Below are positions 17,909 through 25,201 of a stretch of 64,000 nt of DNA, one piece after another. Numbering within the stretch: the first letter of the stretch is position 1; every line of letters begins with the position of its first letter. Below the pieces are notes generated by a model. The model was not told the origin of the DNA. It saw only the letters and a program-made list of their open reading frames with translations, and ran no database searches. This DNA comes from Herbidospora sakaeratensis (GTDB lineage Bacteria > Actinomycetota > Actinomycetes > Streptosporangiales > Streptosporangiaceae), in NCBI RefSeq assembly GCF_001570525.1, contig NZ_BBXC01000008.1, positions 877,419 to 941,418 of the forward strand, read 5' to 3'. A program made the translations under genes and the position numbers.

Positions 17909-17974
17909 ATGGGGATTCGAACCCCAGACCCCTTCCATGCCATGGAAGTGCGCTACCAGCTGCGCTATAGCCCC
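17902..17974 (-). tRNA. tRNA-Ala (anticodon GGC)
   Basis: A 73-nt cloverleaf. The acceptor stem GGGGCTA/TAGCTCC contains the G3-U70 pair that identifies alanine tRNAs; A73 is the discriminator. The D arm has AGCGCAGCTGGTAGCGC, the anticodon stem is CTTCC/GGAAG around loop ATGGCAT (anticodon GGC), and the T arm carries GGTTCGAATCC. The CCA end is not encoded. Confidence 0.96.
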
Positions 17975-18004
17975 GCCGCACTCGTTCCGTCTGAGTGCTG
18001 TGCC

Positions 18005-18034
18005 AGCATAGCGGATTCCGGAACGAGGGGTGAA
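18005..18034 (-). promoter_or_regulatory. Candidate promoter of tRNA-Ala
   Basis: Reading leftward, TTCACC (18029-18034) and TATGCT (18005-18010) are separated by 18 bp, with the expected start about 25 bp before the tRNA 5' end. Close to the housekeeping consensus. Confidence 0.5.
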
Positions 18035-18341
18035 CGCGTCCGCGTCCCCCCGAAATCCCTTCGCATACCGCCACATCCCACCCGTAACGTTGATCCTGGT
18101 GCCGGCAGGTCAGGGGCGCCCCGGGTATCGCCGGGTCGTGTTCCCCGCATCGCGTCGGCATCTCCTCTCTGGCAGGTCGCCACGACCTTGGGTTCGATTC
18201 CCTGCGGCGACCTCCGGCGGGTCGTGTTCGATGCGGTCGCCTGGGCCCTGCGGGCTCCCGTCCCCGACGGGAACGCCCCCGCCCATGGCTCCGTGACGGC
18301 CCGCCGGAGGCCGTCCTCGGCGAAAAAGCGGGTGATGCGAA
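18035..18341. other. Intergenic stretch between tRNA-Ala and the SPFH gene
   Basis: About 300 bp with no supported gene. It contains a T-arm-like sequence at 18190-18204 that does not fold into a tRNA. The promoter of the rightward SPFH gene is probably here but is not obvious. Confidence 0.4.
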
Positions 18342-18995
18342 ATGGCGAAGATCACGGTCATGGAGTGGGAGCGCGTGCTGGCCTTCCACGACGGGCGGTT
18401 CGAGCGGGTGCACGGCCCGGGCCGGCACCGTTACAACCCGCGCCGCACGACCCACGTCACCGTCGACGTCAGGCCGCAGCTCGTGCAGGTCCCGGGCCAG
18501 GAGGTGCTGACGCGTGACGGCGTCACCGTCCGGGTGTCGGCGACGGCGTCGTGGCTGGTGAGCGACCCCGTCGCGTACACCAACGGGGCTTCGAAGCCGG
18601 TCCAGGTGCTCTACGCCGCGCTCCAGGAGGGCATGCGCGCCAAGGTCGCCCAGCTCGATCTTGAGTCGCTGATCGCCGACCGGGCGGCGCTCGATCTCGA
18701 CGGGGTACGCGCCGAGGTCGCCCCCCTCGGCATCGAGGTCACCGATTTCCGCATGCGTGACCTGATGCTGCCGGGTGAGCTGCGGCGGGCGGCGATGGAC
18801 GCGGTCGTGGCGCGGGAGCGCGGTAAGGCGGTGCTGGAGGAGGCGCGGGCGGAGGCGGCGGCGCTGCGGTCGCTGGCGAACACGGCGCGGCTGCTGGAGG
18901 AGCACCCGGCGCTGCTGCAGCTGCGGACGCTGCAGGTCGCGGCGGAGCGGTCGACGACGCTGGTCATCGACCCTCGGCGGTCAGCGGCCGAGTAG
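18342..18995 (+). CDS. SPFH/band 7 (slipin-like) protein
   Basis: A 217-residue protein with an SPFH core: beta-rich first half with DVRPQ and TRDGVTVRV, the typical V-x-D-P-x-x-Y segment, and a long Ala/Glu/Arg-rich helix (about 145-195) of the flotillin type. Unlike most slipins it has no N-terminal transmembrane anchor, so it may be cytosolic or peripherally bound. Such proteins scaffold membrane microdomains or modulate proteases. GGTGAT lies 7 bases before the ATG. Its end overlaps the end of the opposing DUF1992 gene by 15 bp. Confidence 0.8.
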   Translation: MAKITVMEWERVLAFHDGRFERVHGPGRHRYNPRRTTHVTVDVRPQLVQVPGQEVLTRDGVTVRVSATASWLVSDPVAYTNGASKPVQVLYAALQEGMRAKVAQLDLESLIADRAALDLDGVRAEVAPLGIEVTDFRMRDLMLPGELRRAAMDAVVARERGKAVLEEARAEAAALRSLANTARLLEEHPALLQLRTLQVAAERSTTLVIDPRRSAAE

Positions 18996-19442
18996 GCGCC
19001 GCCACCACGAACGGGCCGGTGGCGGCGCCGTCAAGGGCTGAACAGGGGGCGGGTGGGCGGCGCGCCAGGCGGCGACCACCTCGTCCTCGTCGATGAGGGG
19101 CACGATGACGGGCGGTCCGGCCATGGGGTGGCGGACCGCCTCTTTGATGCGGTCGTTCATCTCGGCGACCAGGGTGCGGGCCTGGTCTTCCGACCGGGCC
19201 GCCACGGCGGCCTCCCTGACCTTCTCGGCTTCGCGTCGCAGGCCCAGGCCGCCGGGCAGAGGGAACTCCAGGCCCTCTTCGTCGAGTTTGCGCTTGATCC
19301 AGCCCATCTCGTCGTCGCGCCCGCGGGGCAGCGGCTTGCCGGCTCCGGGCAGGTCGTCGAACTCGCCGCGGGCGGCGGCCTCGCGGATCTGGCGGTCGAT
19401 CCAGGTCTCGAAGTTCATCCCGCCGGGTTTGCGGTCGGTCAC
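18981..19442 (-). CDS. DUF1992 domain protein
   Basis: A 153-residue soluble protein. The DUF1992 (DnaJ-homologue C28) pattern is clear: W-I-D-R-Q-I-R-E-A-A-x-R-G-E-F-D-D-L-P-G-x-G-K-P-L, then a helical region. The C-terminus is Pro-rich and ends in WWRRLLGR. The GTG at 19442 is preferred over an internal ATG at 19418 because GGAGG is 5 bases upstream, and it overlaps the MarR stop (GTGA). The two are probably co-transcribed. Function in bacteria is unknown. Confidence 0.85.
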   Translation of the reverse strand: MTDRKPGGMNFETWIDRQIREAAARGEFDDLPGAGKPLPRGRDDEMGWIKRKLDEEGLEFPLPGGLGLRREAEKVREAAVAARSEDQARTLVAEMNDRIKEAVRHPMAGPPVIVPLIDEDEVVAAWRAAHPPPVQPLTAPPPARSWWRRLLGR

Positions 19443-20221
19443 ACCAGCCTCCGGAGCAGCTCCCTGAACTCTTCGCCCTCGGCGGGGCCCCCGAGGACGG
19501 CGATCACCTCTTCCTGCAGCGTATCGGCCGACGCCTGGGCCGTTTCGACGCGCTCCATGCCGAGCGGGGTGAGTTCGAGGGCGTAGCGCCGCCGGTCGAG
19601 CGGGTCCTGCCCGCGGGCCACCAGGCCGGCTTCGGCGAGTTCGTCGACAACCTGGGCGGCGGCGGCCTCGGTGTAGCCCATGACCTCGGCGAGGCGCTGC
19701 TGGGGGCAGGGGCCGAGGCGGCCGATGGTCATCAGGGGGCCGACGAAGCGCATCTTCATGCCCGTGTGGGCGAGCAGGGCGTCGCCCCGGCGGCGCAGTT
19801 CGAAGTGGGCGCGGGAGATCAGGTGTTCGACGCTGCCGGACGAGCCGGCCAGGCGGCCGAGCAGTTCGGTGAAGCGGTCGCGTTCGGCGGGGGTGAGGGC
19901 GGCGGTGAGCCGGCTGTCGCGGGCGGCCGTGGTGGCGCGCAGCCCGTCGAGCGCCTCGCGGCCCTTGGGCGTGACGGAGATGACGTGGGAGCGCCGGTTG
20001 GCGGGGTTCACGGTGCGGACGACGAGCCCGTCCTCCGACAGGCGGTCGATCAGCCTGACCATGATCGTCCGGTTGATGCCGAGCCGTTCGGCCAGCTCCT
20101 GCTGCGACCCGGCGGCCTGGTCGGCCAGCGTGTCGAGGATCACGTAGTCGCGGGGGCCGGAGCCGTCGGACGCCAGGCGGGCGTACAGGGTCCGCAACAG
20201 ATAGCCGATGTACTCCCGCAC
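19439..20221 (-). CDS. Double-domain MarR-family regulator
   Basis: A 260-residue protein made of two MarR-like winged helix units. The first (about 1-140) has DYVILDTLAD, QQELAERLGINRTIMVRLIDRL and the wing NPANRRSHVI. The second (about 145-255) has GPLMTIGRLG, QQRLAEVMGYTEAAAAQVVDEL and the wing DPLDRRRYAL. One chain would thus form the DNA-binding pair that ordinary MarR dimers form. It starts with GTG and is divergent from the hemerythrin gene; the palindromes between them are good candidates for its operator. Confidence 0.85.
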   Translation of the reverse strand: MREYIGYLLRTLYARLASDGSGPRDYVILDTLADQAAGSQQELAERLGINRTIMVRLIDRLSEDGLVVRTVNPANRRSHVISVTPKGREALDGLRATTAARDSRLTAALTPAERDRFTELLGRLAGSSGSVEHLISRAHFELRRRGDALLAHTGMKMRFVGPLMTIGRLGPCPQQRLAEVMGYTEAAAAQVVDELAEAGLVARGQDPLDRRRYALELTPLGMERVETAQASADTLQEEVIAVLGGPAEGEEFRELLRRLV

Positions 20222-20231
20222 CTCGACAGCA

Positions 20232-20242
20232 TAAGATACTTA
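20232..20242. promoter_or_regulatory. Palindromic operator candidate between MarR and hemerythrin genes
   Basis: TAAGATACTTA has 4-bp arms (TAAG/CTTA) around ATA. A second overlapping pair, CTTAA (20239-20243) and TTAAG (20255-20259), extends the symmetry into the rightward promoter. AT-rich palindromes between divergent genes are typical MarR autoregulatory sites. Confidence 0.45.
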
Positions 20243-20247
20243 AGTCA

Positions 20248-20276
20248 TTGACGGTTAAGCATGTTGATAATAAAGT
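20248..20276 (+). promoter_or_regulatory. Promoter of the hemerythrin gene, giving a leaderless transcript
   Basis: TTGACG (20248-20253), a 17-bp spacer and TAAAGT (20271-20276) place the start of transcription at or next to the ATG at 20284. No ribosome-binding site precedes that ATG, consistent with leaderless translation. Confidence 0.6.
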
Positions 20277-20283
20277 CCGCGAC

Positions 20284-20874
20284 ATGAGCATCGATCTGAC
20301 GATGATGTACGCCTTCCACGACGCCCTGCGACGCGAGCTCGACCGCATCGCCCGCCTGACCGAGACCCCCGGGAACCTGCTCAAGGCCACCGTGACCTGG
20401 GATCTGTTCACCACCTACCTGCACATCCACCACACCTCCGAAGACGACGCCCTGTGGCCCGCCCTGCGCGCAGTGGTGCCCGAGACCGACCTGGCCCTCC
20501 TCGACGCCATGGAGGCCGAGCACGCCGTCATCGACCCCGCCCTGGCGGCCGTCGAGTCGAGCACCGCCGCCGACCTGGCCGAGAACGTGGCCGTCCTGCG
20601 CGACCGGCTGACCGCCCACCTGCGGCACGAGGAGCGCGAGACCCTCCCCCTGATCGCCGCCACCCTCCCGCAGCAGGAGTGGGCCCGGTTCGGCGAGCTG
20701 CACCGCGGCCGCGTCGGCTCCGACACCGGCCGCTACCTGCCCTGGCTGCTCGACTCCGCCTTCGACGACCTGGCCGACCGGGTCCTGGCCGGCATGCCCG
20801 AGTCGTTCAAGGCCGCCTACCGGGACGAATGGCTCCCGGGCTACCTCGCGACCCGGGGCGTGTCACATTCCTAG
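20284..20874 (+). CDS. Hemerythrin-like (HHE) protein
   Basis: A 196-residue four-helix protein with the di-iron ligand pattern of bacterial hemerythrins: His12 in YAFHDAL, the HIHHTSED cluster (His49/His50 with Glu53), His80 in EAEH, and H112-L-R-H115-E-E-R-E119. Such proteins bind oxygen, nitric oxide or sense redox state. The ATG at 20284 is chosen because the promoter places it at the transcript end; upstream TTG/GTG starts would lie inside the promoter. The divergent MarR gene probably controls it. It ends just before the ECF41 gene and its last bases contain that gene's -35 element. Confidence 0.85.
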   Translation: MSIDLTMMYAFHDALRRELDRIARLTETPGNLLKATVTWDLFTTYLHIHHTSEDDALWPALRAVVPETDLALLDAMEAEHAVIDPALAAVESSTAADLAENVAVLRDRLTAHLRHEERETLPLIAATLPQQEWARFGELHRGRVGSDTGRYLPWLLDSAFDDLADRVLAGMPESFKAAYRDEWLPGYLATRGVSHS

Positions 20875-20887
20875 GGCGTGATACGTC
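20861..20887 (+). promoter_or_regulatory. ECF41-type promoter of the sigma factor gene
   Basis: TGTCACA (20861-20867), exactly 16 bp, then CGTC (20884-20887). This is the published recognition motif of ECF41 sigma factors, which regulate their own genes. The ATG follows 9 bp later, so the transcript is leaderless or nearly so. The -35 lies within the end of the hemerythrin gene. Confidence 0.85.
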
Positions 20888-20896
20888 TGTTCCGTC

Positions 20897-21769
20897 ATGA
20901 CCACAGAGTCGTTCAGTGAGCACCGGAAGGTCCTGCTCGGGGTCGCCTACCGCATCCTCGGCAGCGTCACCGACGCCGAAGACGTCGTCCAGGAGGCCTG
21001 GCTGCGCTGGTCGCAGCTGCCCGAGGGCCACGCTGACGACGAGCGCGCCTATCTCGTCCGGGTCGCCACGAACCTGGCCATCGACCGGCTCCGGCACGTC
21101 AGGACGCGCCGGGAGTCCTACGTCGGCCCGTGGTTGCCCGAGCTCGTCAGCACGCCCGACGTGGCCGAGGAGGCCGAGCTCGCCGACACGGTCGAGCTGG
21201 CGCTCATGGTCGTGCTGGAGACGCTCTCGCCGCTGGAGAGGGCCGTCTTCGTCCTGAGGGAGGCGTTCGGCTACAGCCACGCCGAGATCGGCGCGGTCCT
21301 CGGCCGCGACGAGGCGGCGGTCCGCCAGCTCGCCAAACGCGCCCGCGACCACGTCAGGGAGCGGCGGCCGCGCTACGACGTCGACCGGGGCGAGCGCCGC
21401 GAGATCACCGAGCGGTTCGTCAGCGCCGCCGCCGGGGGCGACCTCGACGGGCTGACCGCCCTGCTGGCCCGCGACGTCACGCTGGTCGGCGACGGCGGCG
21501 GGAAGGCCAAGGCGCCGCGCAACATCCTCGCGGGGGCCGGCAACGTGGCCCGGTTCCTGGTCGCCATCGCCTCCGAGCGCGGCGTCGACCGCTTCCTGGG
21601 CGGGGCCGACGTCGAGCTGTCCATCGAGATCGCGAGCGTGAACGGGGGGCCGGCGGTCGTCGTCCATGCCGACGGGCGGGTGGCGGCGGTCTTCTCGCTG
21701 CTCGTGGCCGACGGGCTGGTGCAGACGGTGTACGTCGTGGCCAACCCCGAGAAGATGTCACACCTGTGA
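20897..21769 (+). CDS. ECF41-family sigma factor (SigJ-like)
   Basis: A 290-residue sigma factor. Region 2 (about 5-75) has AYRILGSVTDAEDVVQEAWLRW; region 4 (about 100-160) has LSPLERAVFVLREAFGYSHAEIG in two parts and LGRDEAAVRQLAKRA. The C-terminal 120 residues form a SnoaL/NTF2-like domain with DGGGK and, at the very end, ANPEK, the two motifs that define ECF41; this domain replaces an anti-sigma factor and tunes activity. The gene has its own recognition motif upstream, and a second one precedes the FAD gene, so both form one regulon. Confidence 0.93.
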   Translation: MTTESFSEHRKVLLGVAYRILGSVTDAEDVVQEAWLRWSQLPEGHADDERAYLVRVATNLAIDRLRHVRTRRESYVGPWLPELVSTPDVAEEAELADTVELALMVVLETLSPLERAVFVLREAFGYSHAEIGAVLGRDEAAVRQLAKRARDHVRERRPRYDVDRGERREITERFVSAAAGGDLDGLTALLARDVTLVGDGGGKAKAPRNILAGAGNVARFLVAIASERGVDRFLGGADVELSIEIASVNGGPAVVVHADGRVAAVFSLLVADGLVQTVYVVANPEKMSHL

Positions 21770-21782
21770 GGTCGCGCCCGTC
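21756..21782 (+). promoter_or_regulatory. ECF41-type promoter of the FAD oxidoreductase gene
   Basis: TGTCACA (21756-21762), exactly 16 bp, then CGTC (21779-21782), identical in layout to the promoter of the sigma gene. The -35 overlaps the last codons of the sigma gene and the ATG of the next gene lies 9 bp after CGTC, again predicting a near leaderless transcript. Confidence 0.85.
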
Positions 21783-21791
21783 CACGGGTGC

Positions 21792-22952
21792 ATGACGCAG
21801 ATCACCATCATCGGCGGCGGGCTCGCCGGGCTGACCGCGGCCATCGCCTGCGCCGAGCAGGGCGCGGACGTCCTCCTCCACGAGGCCCACCAGACCCTCG
21901 GCGGCCGGGCCCGGTCGACCGCCGGGCCCTACGTCGCCAACGACGGCACCCACGTCCTCTACGCCGACGGAGCCCCGTTCCGCTGGCTGCACCGGCGCGG
22001 CCTGGCCGGGCCCTGCCGGTCGCTGGGCCTGAGGGAGGTCAGGAAGATCCGGGTCCGGTACGACTCCCGTCTGCTCTCCCGCCCGCCCCGCCCGCTGGTC
22101 ACGGCCCTCCTGAACCGGGGCCGCGAGGCTCCCGTACACGAGAGCTTCGAAAGCTGGGGCCACCGCTGCCTGGGCGAGGAGGCGACGGGCGCCGTGGCCG
22201 GCCTGCTGGGCGTGGTCACCTACGAGGCCGACCCGGGCCGCCTGTCGGCGAAGTTCGTCTGGGACCGCTTCCGGCGGGTCTCGCGGCCCGGCTTCCCGGC
22301 CCCCCGCTACGTCGTCGGCGGCTGGGGACGCATGATCGAGCGCATGGCCGCGCGGGCCCGCGAGCTCGGCGTCGCGATCGAGACCGGTTCGCGGGTCACC
22401 GAGCCGCCCCCGGGCCCCGTCATCGTCGCCACCGGCCTGGACGCCGCTCGCACCCTCCTCGGCGACCCGGCCCTGACCTGGGAGAGCGGCCGGGCGGCCC
22501 TGCTCGACCTGGGCCTCCGGCGCGACCCCGCCGACGCCTTCCTGGTCGCCGATCTCGACGAGGGCGGCTTCTTGGAACGGTACTCATCGCCCGACCCCAC
22601 CCTCGCGCCCGAGAACGAGAGCCTGATTCAGCTCCAGATGCCGCTACGTCCCGAAGAGAGCAAGCTCACAGGGATCGCCCGGTTGGAGCGGCTCGCCGAC
22701 CTCGGTCTCCCCCGCTGGCGCGAGCGCCTCACCTGGCGGAGAGAGGCCCTCGCCTCGCGCCGCACCGGCGCCCTTGACCTGCCCGGATACACCTGGCGCG
22801 ACCGTCCGGCCATCGACCGGGGCGACGGGGTCAGGCTCGCCGGAGACAGCGTCGCGGCCCCCGGTCTGCTGGGTGAGGTGGCGGTCAACAGCGCCCTGGA
22901 GGCGGCCCGTCAGACGGTCGGATCGATCGGGAAAACGCGCCTGATGACGTAA
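21792..22952 (+). CDS. FAD-dependent oxidoreductase, amine oxidase/phytoene desaturase fold
   Basis: A 386-residue flavoprotein. The N-terminus binds the FAD ADP moiety: GGGLAGLTAAIA (8-19), then E-A-x-x-x-L-G-G-R-A. A C-terminal LAGDSVAAPGLLGEVAVNS stretch is the second FAD motif. The ATG at 21792 fits the ECF41 promoter; an open frame extends upstream but overlaps the sigma gene. ECF41 partners are usually carboxymuconolactone decarboxylases, oxidoreductases or epimerases, so an oxidoreductase target fits. The substrate is unknown. Confidence 0.88.
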   Translation: MTQITIIGGGLAGLTAAIACAEQGADVLLHEAHQTLGGRARSTAGPYVANDGTHVLYADGAPFRWLHRRGLAGPCRSLGLREVRKIRVRYDSRLLSRPPRPLVTALLNRGREAPVHESFESWGHRCLGEEATGAVAGLLGVVTYEADPGRLSAKFVWDRFRRVSRPGFPAPRYVVGGWGRMIERMAARARELGVAIETGSRVTEPPPGPVIVATGLDAARTLLGDPALTWESGRAALLDLGLRRDPADAFLVADLDEGGFLERYSSPDPTLAPENESLIQLQMPLRPEESKLTGIARLERLADLGLPRWRERLTWRREALASRRTGALDLPGYTWRDRPAIDRGDGVRLAGDSVAAPGLLGEVAVNSALEAARQTVGSIGKTRLMT

Positions 22953-23003
22953 AGGATGGGGGCAGATTGGCCCGATCCACCTCCCATGGCCTAGGCTTAA
23001 TGA

Positions 23004-23044
23004 GTGGTCGCCCGAGGCGAGGTCAGGTCGCCTCGGGCGGCCAC
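23004..23044. terminator. Bidirectional terminator between FAD and AlaX genes
   Basis: GCCCGAGGCGA (23010-23020) and TCGCCTCGGGC (23028-23038) form a perfect 11-bp stem with a 7-nt loop, extended outward by GTGG/CCAC. It sits between the ends of convergent genes. Confidence 0.85.
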
Positions 23045-23046
23045 CC

Positions 23047-23883
23047 TTATTTGCGGGCCACGCGCGTCGTCATCGCCAGTTCGTCGCCGTCCAGAGCGAA
23101 CTCCACCGCGACCGCGTTGAGCTCTCCCGTACTGGTCAGATGGGTGCCCCCGCAGGGGATCGACGCCTCGGCCCCGGGCAGCAGGCAGCGCCACGTGCGG
23201 CGGGCGGTGAGGGCCTCGTCGGGGCAGTCGACCCAGACGGGCGCGTCGGCGGCGATCCACTCCTTGAGGCGCTCGCCGACCTGCTCGGTCACCGCGGCGA
23301 GGTCGAGGCCGGCGGGGTCGAAGCCCTTGCGCCGCAACGACTTGCCGAGCCTGTAGACGTCGCGGCTGCCGTGGTTCAGGATCCGCGACGACGTGATCGC
23401 GAGCTGGTCGAAGTCGGGGTGGCCGAGGCTGTCGGCCCTGGCCTCCTTGCGCCACAGCGGCGCCAGCGCCTCGTTGAGCGCCAGCGCCGTCAGATGGCAG
23501 GCGGTGTGGCCGGCCGAGAGGCCGTGCCGCCGGTCGGGGTCGACCCACAACTCGACCTGGCCCTCGATGGGCTCCTCCATGATGTGGACGACCAGCCAGT
23601 GCCACCCCTCGGCGCCCCGCTTCACGGGGATCTCGTCGCCGATGTAGAGGGTCTGGCCGTCAGTCGCACCGGTCTGGCAGTCGACCACCCGGGCCCCGGC
23701 GAGCAGGCCGGTGTCGGCCGGCTGGTCGGGCCAGGCGTGGTCGAGCGGGTGGAACGGGGTCCGGGCCACGATGACTCCGTGGCCGCCCCCCAGCGGCACC
23801 CGCGCGACCACTTCCGACGACCCGGTCAGCCCGCCCTGGGGATAGGTGACCTGGGTCGATGCGCGAAGGTCCATGACTGTCAT
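23047..23883 (-). CDS. Alanyl-tRNA editing protein (AlaX-like)
   Basis: A 278-residue protein with the editing-domain metal motifs of AlaRS/AlaX: H126-T-A-C-H130 and, near the C-terminus, C244-G-G-T-H248. The N-terminal TPFHPLDHAWPDQPADTG is typical of free-standing AlaX. These enzymes hydrolyse Ser- or Gly-mischarged tRNA-Ala in trans. The start lies inside the 3' part of the upstream transporter frame, giving an overlap of over 200 bp. A start nine bases further in (ATG at 23874) is possible. Confidence 0.85.
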   Translation of the reverse strand: MTVMDLRASTQVTYPQGGLTGSSEVVARVPLGGGHGVIVARTPFHPLDHAWPDQPADTGLLAGARVVDCQTGATDGQTLYIGDEIPVKRGAEGWHWLVVHIMEEPIEGQVELWVDPDRRHGLSAGHTACHLTALALNEALAPLWRKEARADSLGHPDFDQLAITSSRILNHGSRDVYRLGKSLRRKGFDPAGLDLAAVTEQVGERLKEWIAADAPVWVDCPDEALTARRTWRCLLPGAEASIPCGGTHLTSTGELNAVAVEFALDGDELAMTTRVARK

Positions 23884-25078
23884 TATCGGGCACGGCGTCC
23901 AGAACCCGGTCGCCGCCCACGTACCATCCGGTGACCGCCTGGGCCGCCACGACCACGAAGAGCAGGGCGAACGGCAACGTCCAGCCGCCGGAGAGCTGGT
24001 AGAGCAGGCCGACCAGGAGCGGCCCGGCCCCGGCGATGAGGTATCCGGCGCTCTGCCCGAACGCCGACAACGCGGCGGTGGCCTCGGCGGTCCGGGTGCG
24101 CAGCCCCAGCAGCGCCAAGGCCAGTGGGAACGACCCCATGGCCAGCGACAGCACCAGCGTCCACACGATGATCGCCTGGCCGGTCATCAGCCCGGCGAAG
24201 CCGATCACGTAGATGGCGACGAACCCGAGCACCAGGGCCCGCTGGTCGCGCATCCGGGTCGCCAGGGCCGGCACGACGAGCGAGACGGGGATGCCGACCG
24301 CCGCGAAGATCGCCATGACGGTCCCGGTCTGCTCGCCGGTGAACCCGTGGTCGAGCAGGAACTGCGGGAACCAGCCGAAGATGACGTACGCGATCAGGCT
24401 CTGCGAGCCGAAGTAGCCGGCCATGGCCCAGGCGAGCCGGTTGCGGAGCAGGTCCCCCGGCCTGATCCCGCCGGCCGCGCCGCGCTCGGGCTCGGTGCGC
24501 AGCAGCGCGAGCCACGGGATGACCGCCACGGCCGCCAGCGCCGCCCACACCCCGAGGGCGACGTGCCAGTCGCCGTCGGCGGCCTTCTGGATCGGCACGG
24601 TCGCGGCCGCCGAGATCATCGTGCCGAACGCGAGCCCGACCGAGTAGAGCGTGGTCAGCGGCCCCGGTCGCGACGGGAAGTGCCGCTTGATGAGCGTGGG
24701 GATCAGCACGTTGCCGATCGCACCGCCCGCCAGCGCGACGGCGCTGGCCAGCAGGAACACCGCGGCGTCGTCGACCATCGACCGGATCAGCAGGCCCACG
24801 CCGGTGAGCACCAGCGCCGCCACGAGCAGCCGGTGTTCCCCGGCCCGTCGGGACAGGGCCGGGGTCACCGCGCCGAAGGCGGCGAAACAGAGGACCGGCA
24901 GCGTGGTGAGCACCCCCGCGGTCACCGCCGACATGCCGAGAGAGTCTCTGACCTGGTCCAGCACGGGGCCGACGCTGCTGACCGCGGTACGCAGGTTCAG
25001 CGCGGCCAGCACGATCCCCAGGGCCACCAGCCAGGCGATCGATCCGGTACGACTTCGGCGGGCGGCGATCGCTGCCAT
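23660..25078 (-). CDS. MFS transporter, CynX/NimT type
   Basis: A 472-residue protein with about 12 transmembrane helices. The opening ALNLRTAVSSVGPVL and TAGVLTTLPVLCFA segments are characteristic of the CynX (cyanate permease-like) branch. After the last helix near residue 395 the frame continues for about 75 Pro/Gly/Arg-rich residues that overlap the AlaX gene in another frame. This tail reads like antiframe sequence, so the ancestral stop near 23.88 kb was probably lost. A palindromic operator candidate lies just upstream. Confidence 0.85.
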   Translation of the reverse strand: MAAIAARRSRTGSIAWLVALGIVLAALNLRTAVSSVGPVLDQVRDSLGMSAVTAGVLTTLPVLCFAAFGAVTPALSRRAGEHRLLVAALVLTGVGLLIRSMVDDAAVFLLASAVALAGGAIGNVLIPTLIKRHFPSRPGPLTTLYSVGLAFGTMISAAATVPIQKAADGDWHVALGVWAALAAVAVIPWLALLRTEPERGAAGGIRPGDLLRNRLAWAMAGYFGSQSLIAYVIFGWFPQFLLDHGFTGEQTGTVMAIFAAVGIPVSLVVPALATRMRDQRALVLGFVAIYVIGFAGLMTGQAIIVWTLVLSLAMGSFPLALALLGLRTRTAEATAALSAFGQSAGYLIAGAGPLLVGLLYQLSGGWTLPFALLFVVVAAQAVTGWYVGGDRVLDAVPDNDSHGPSRIDPGHLSPGRADRVVGSGRAGAAGGRPRSHRGPDPVPPARPRLARPAGRHRPARRGPGGRLPDRCD

Positions 25079-25100
25079 GCCTAACTCAATCCCCCACTCA

Positions 25101-25121
25101 TCGAATCATCCTATGATTCGA
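25101..25121. promoter_or_regulatory. Perfect palindrome upstream of the MFS gene
   Basis: TCGAATCAT and ATGATTCGA flank CCT, a 9-bp-arm perfect dyad 22 bp upstream of the transporter ATG. Its AT-rich core suits a GntR/FadR-type repressor, which often controls CynX-like transporters. No such regulator is adjacent. Confidence 0.55.
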
Positions 25122-25201
25122 CAAAGTTTAGGACCCTTTTGTCCCGTTAGGCAAACTGGTTGTAATGAACGTGGGTGGCCCGGGGGCCGCCCACGGGGGA
25201 A

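Noticed and set aside
18181..18215. GGTTCGATTCC T-arm-like sequence suggesting a tRNA
   Set aside because: No acceptor, D or anticodon stems can be completed within 75-95 bases on either side; one pair of the T stem already fails. At most a tRNA-derived fragment.
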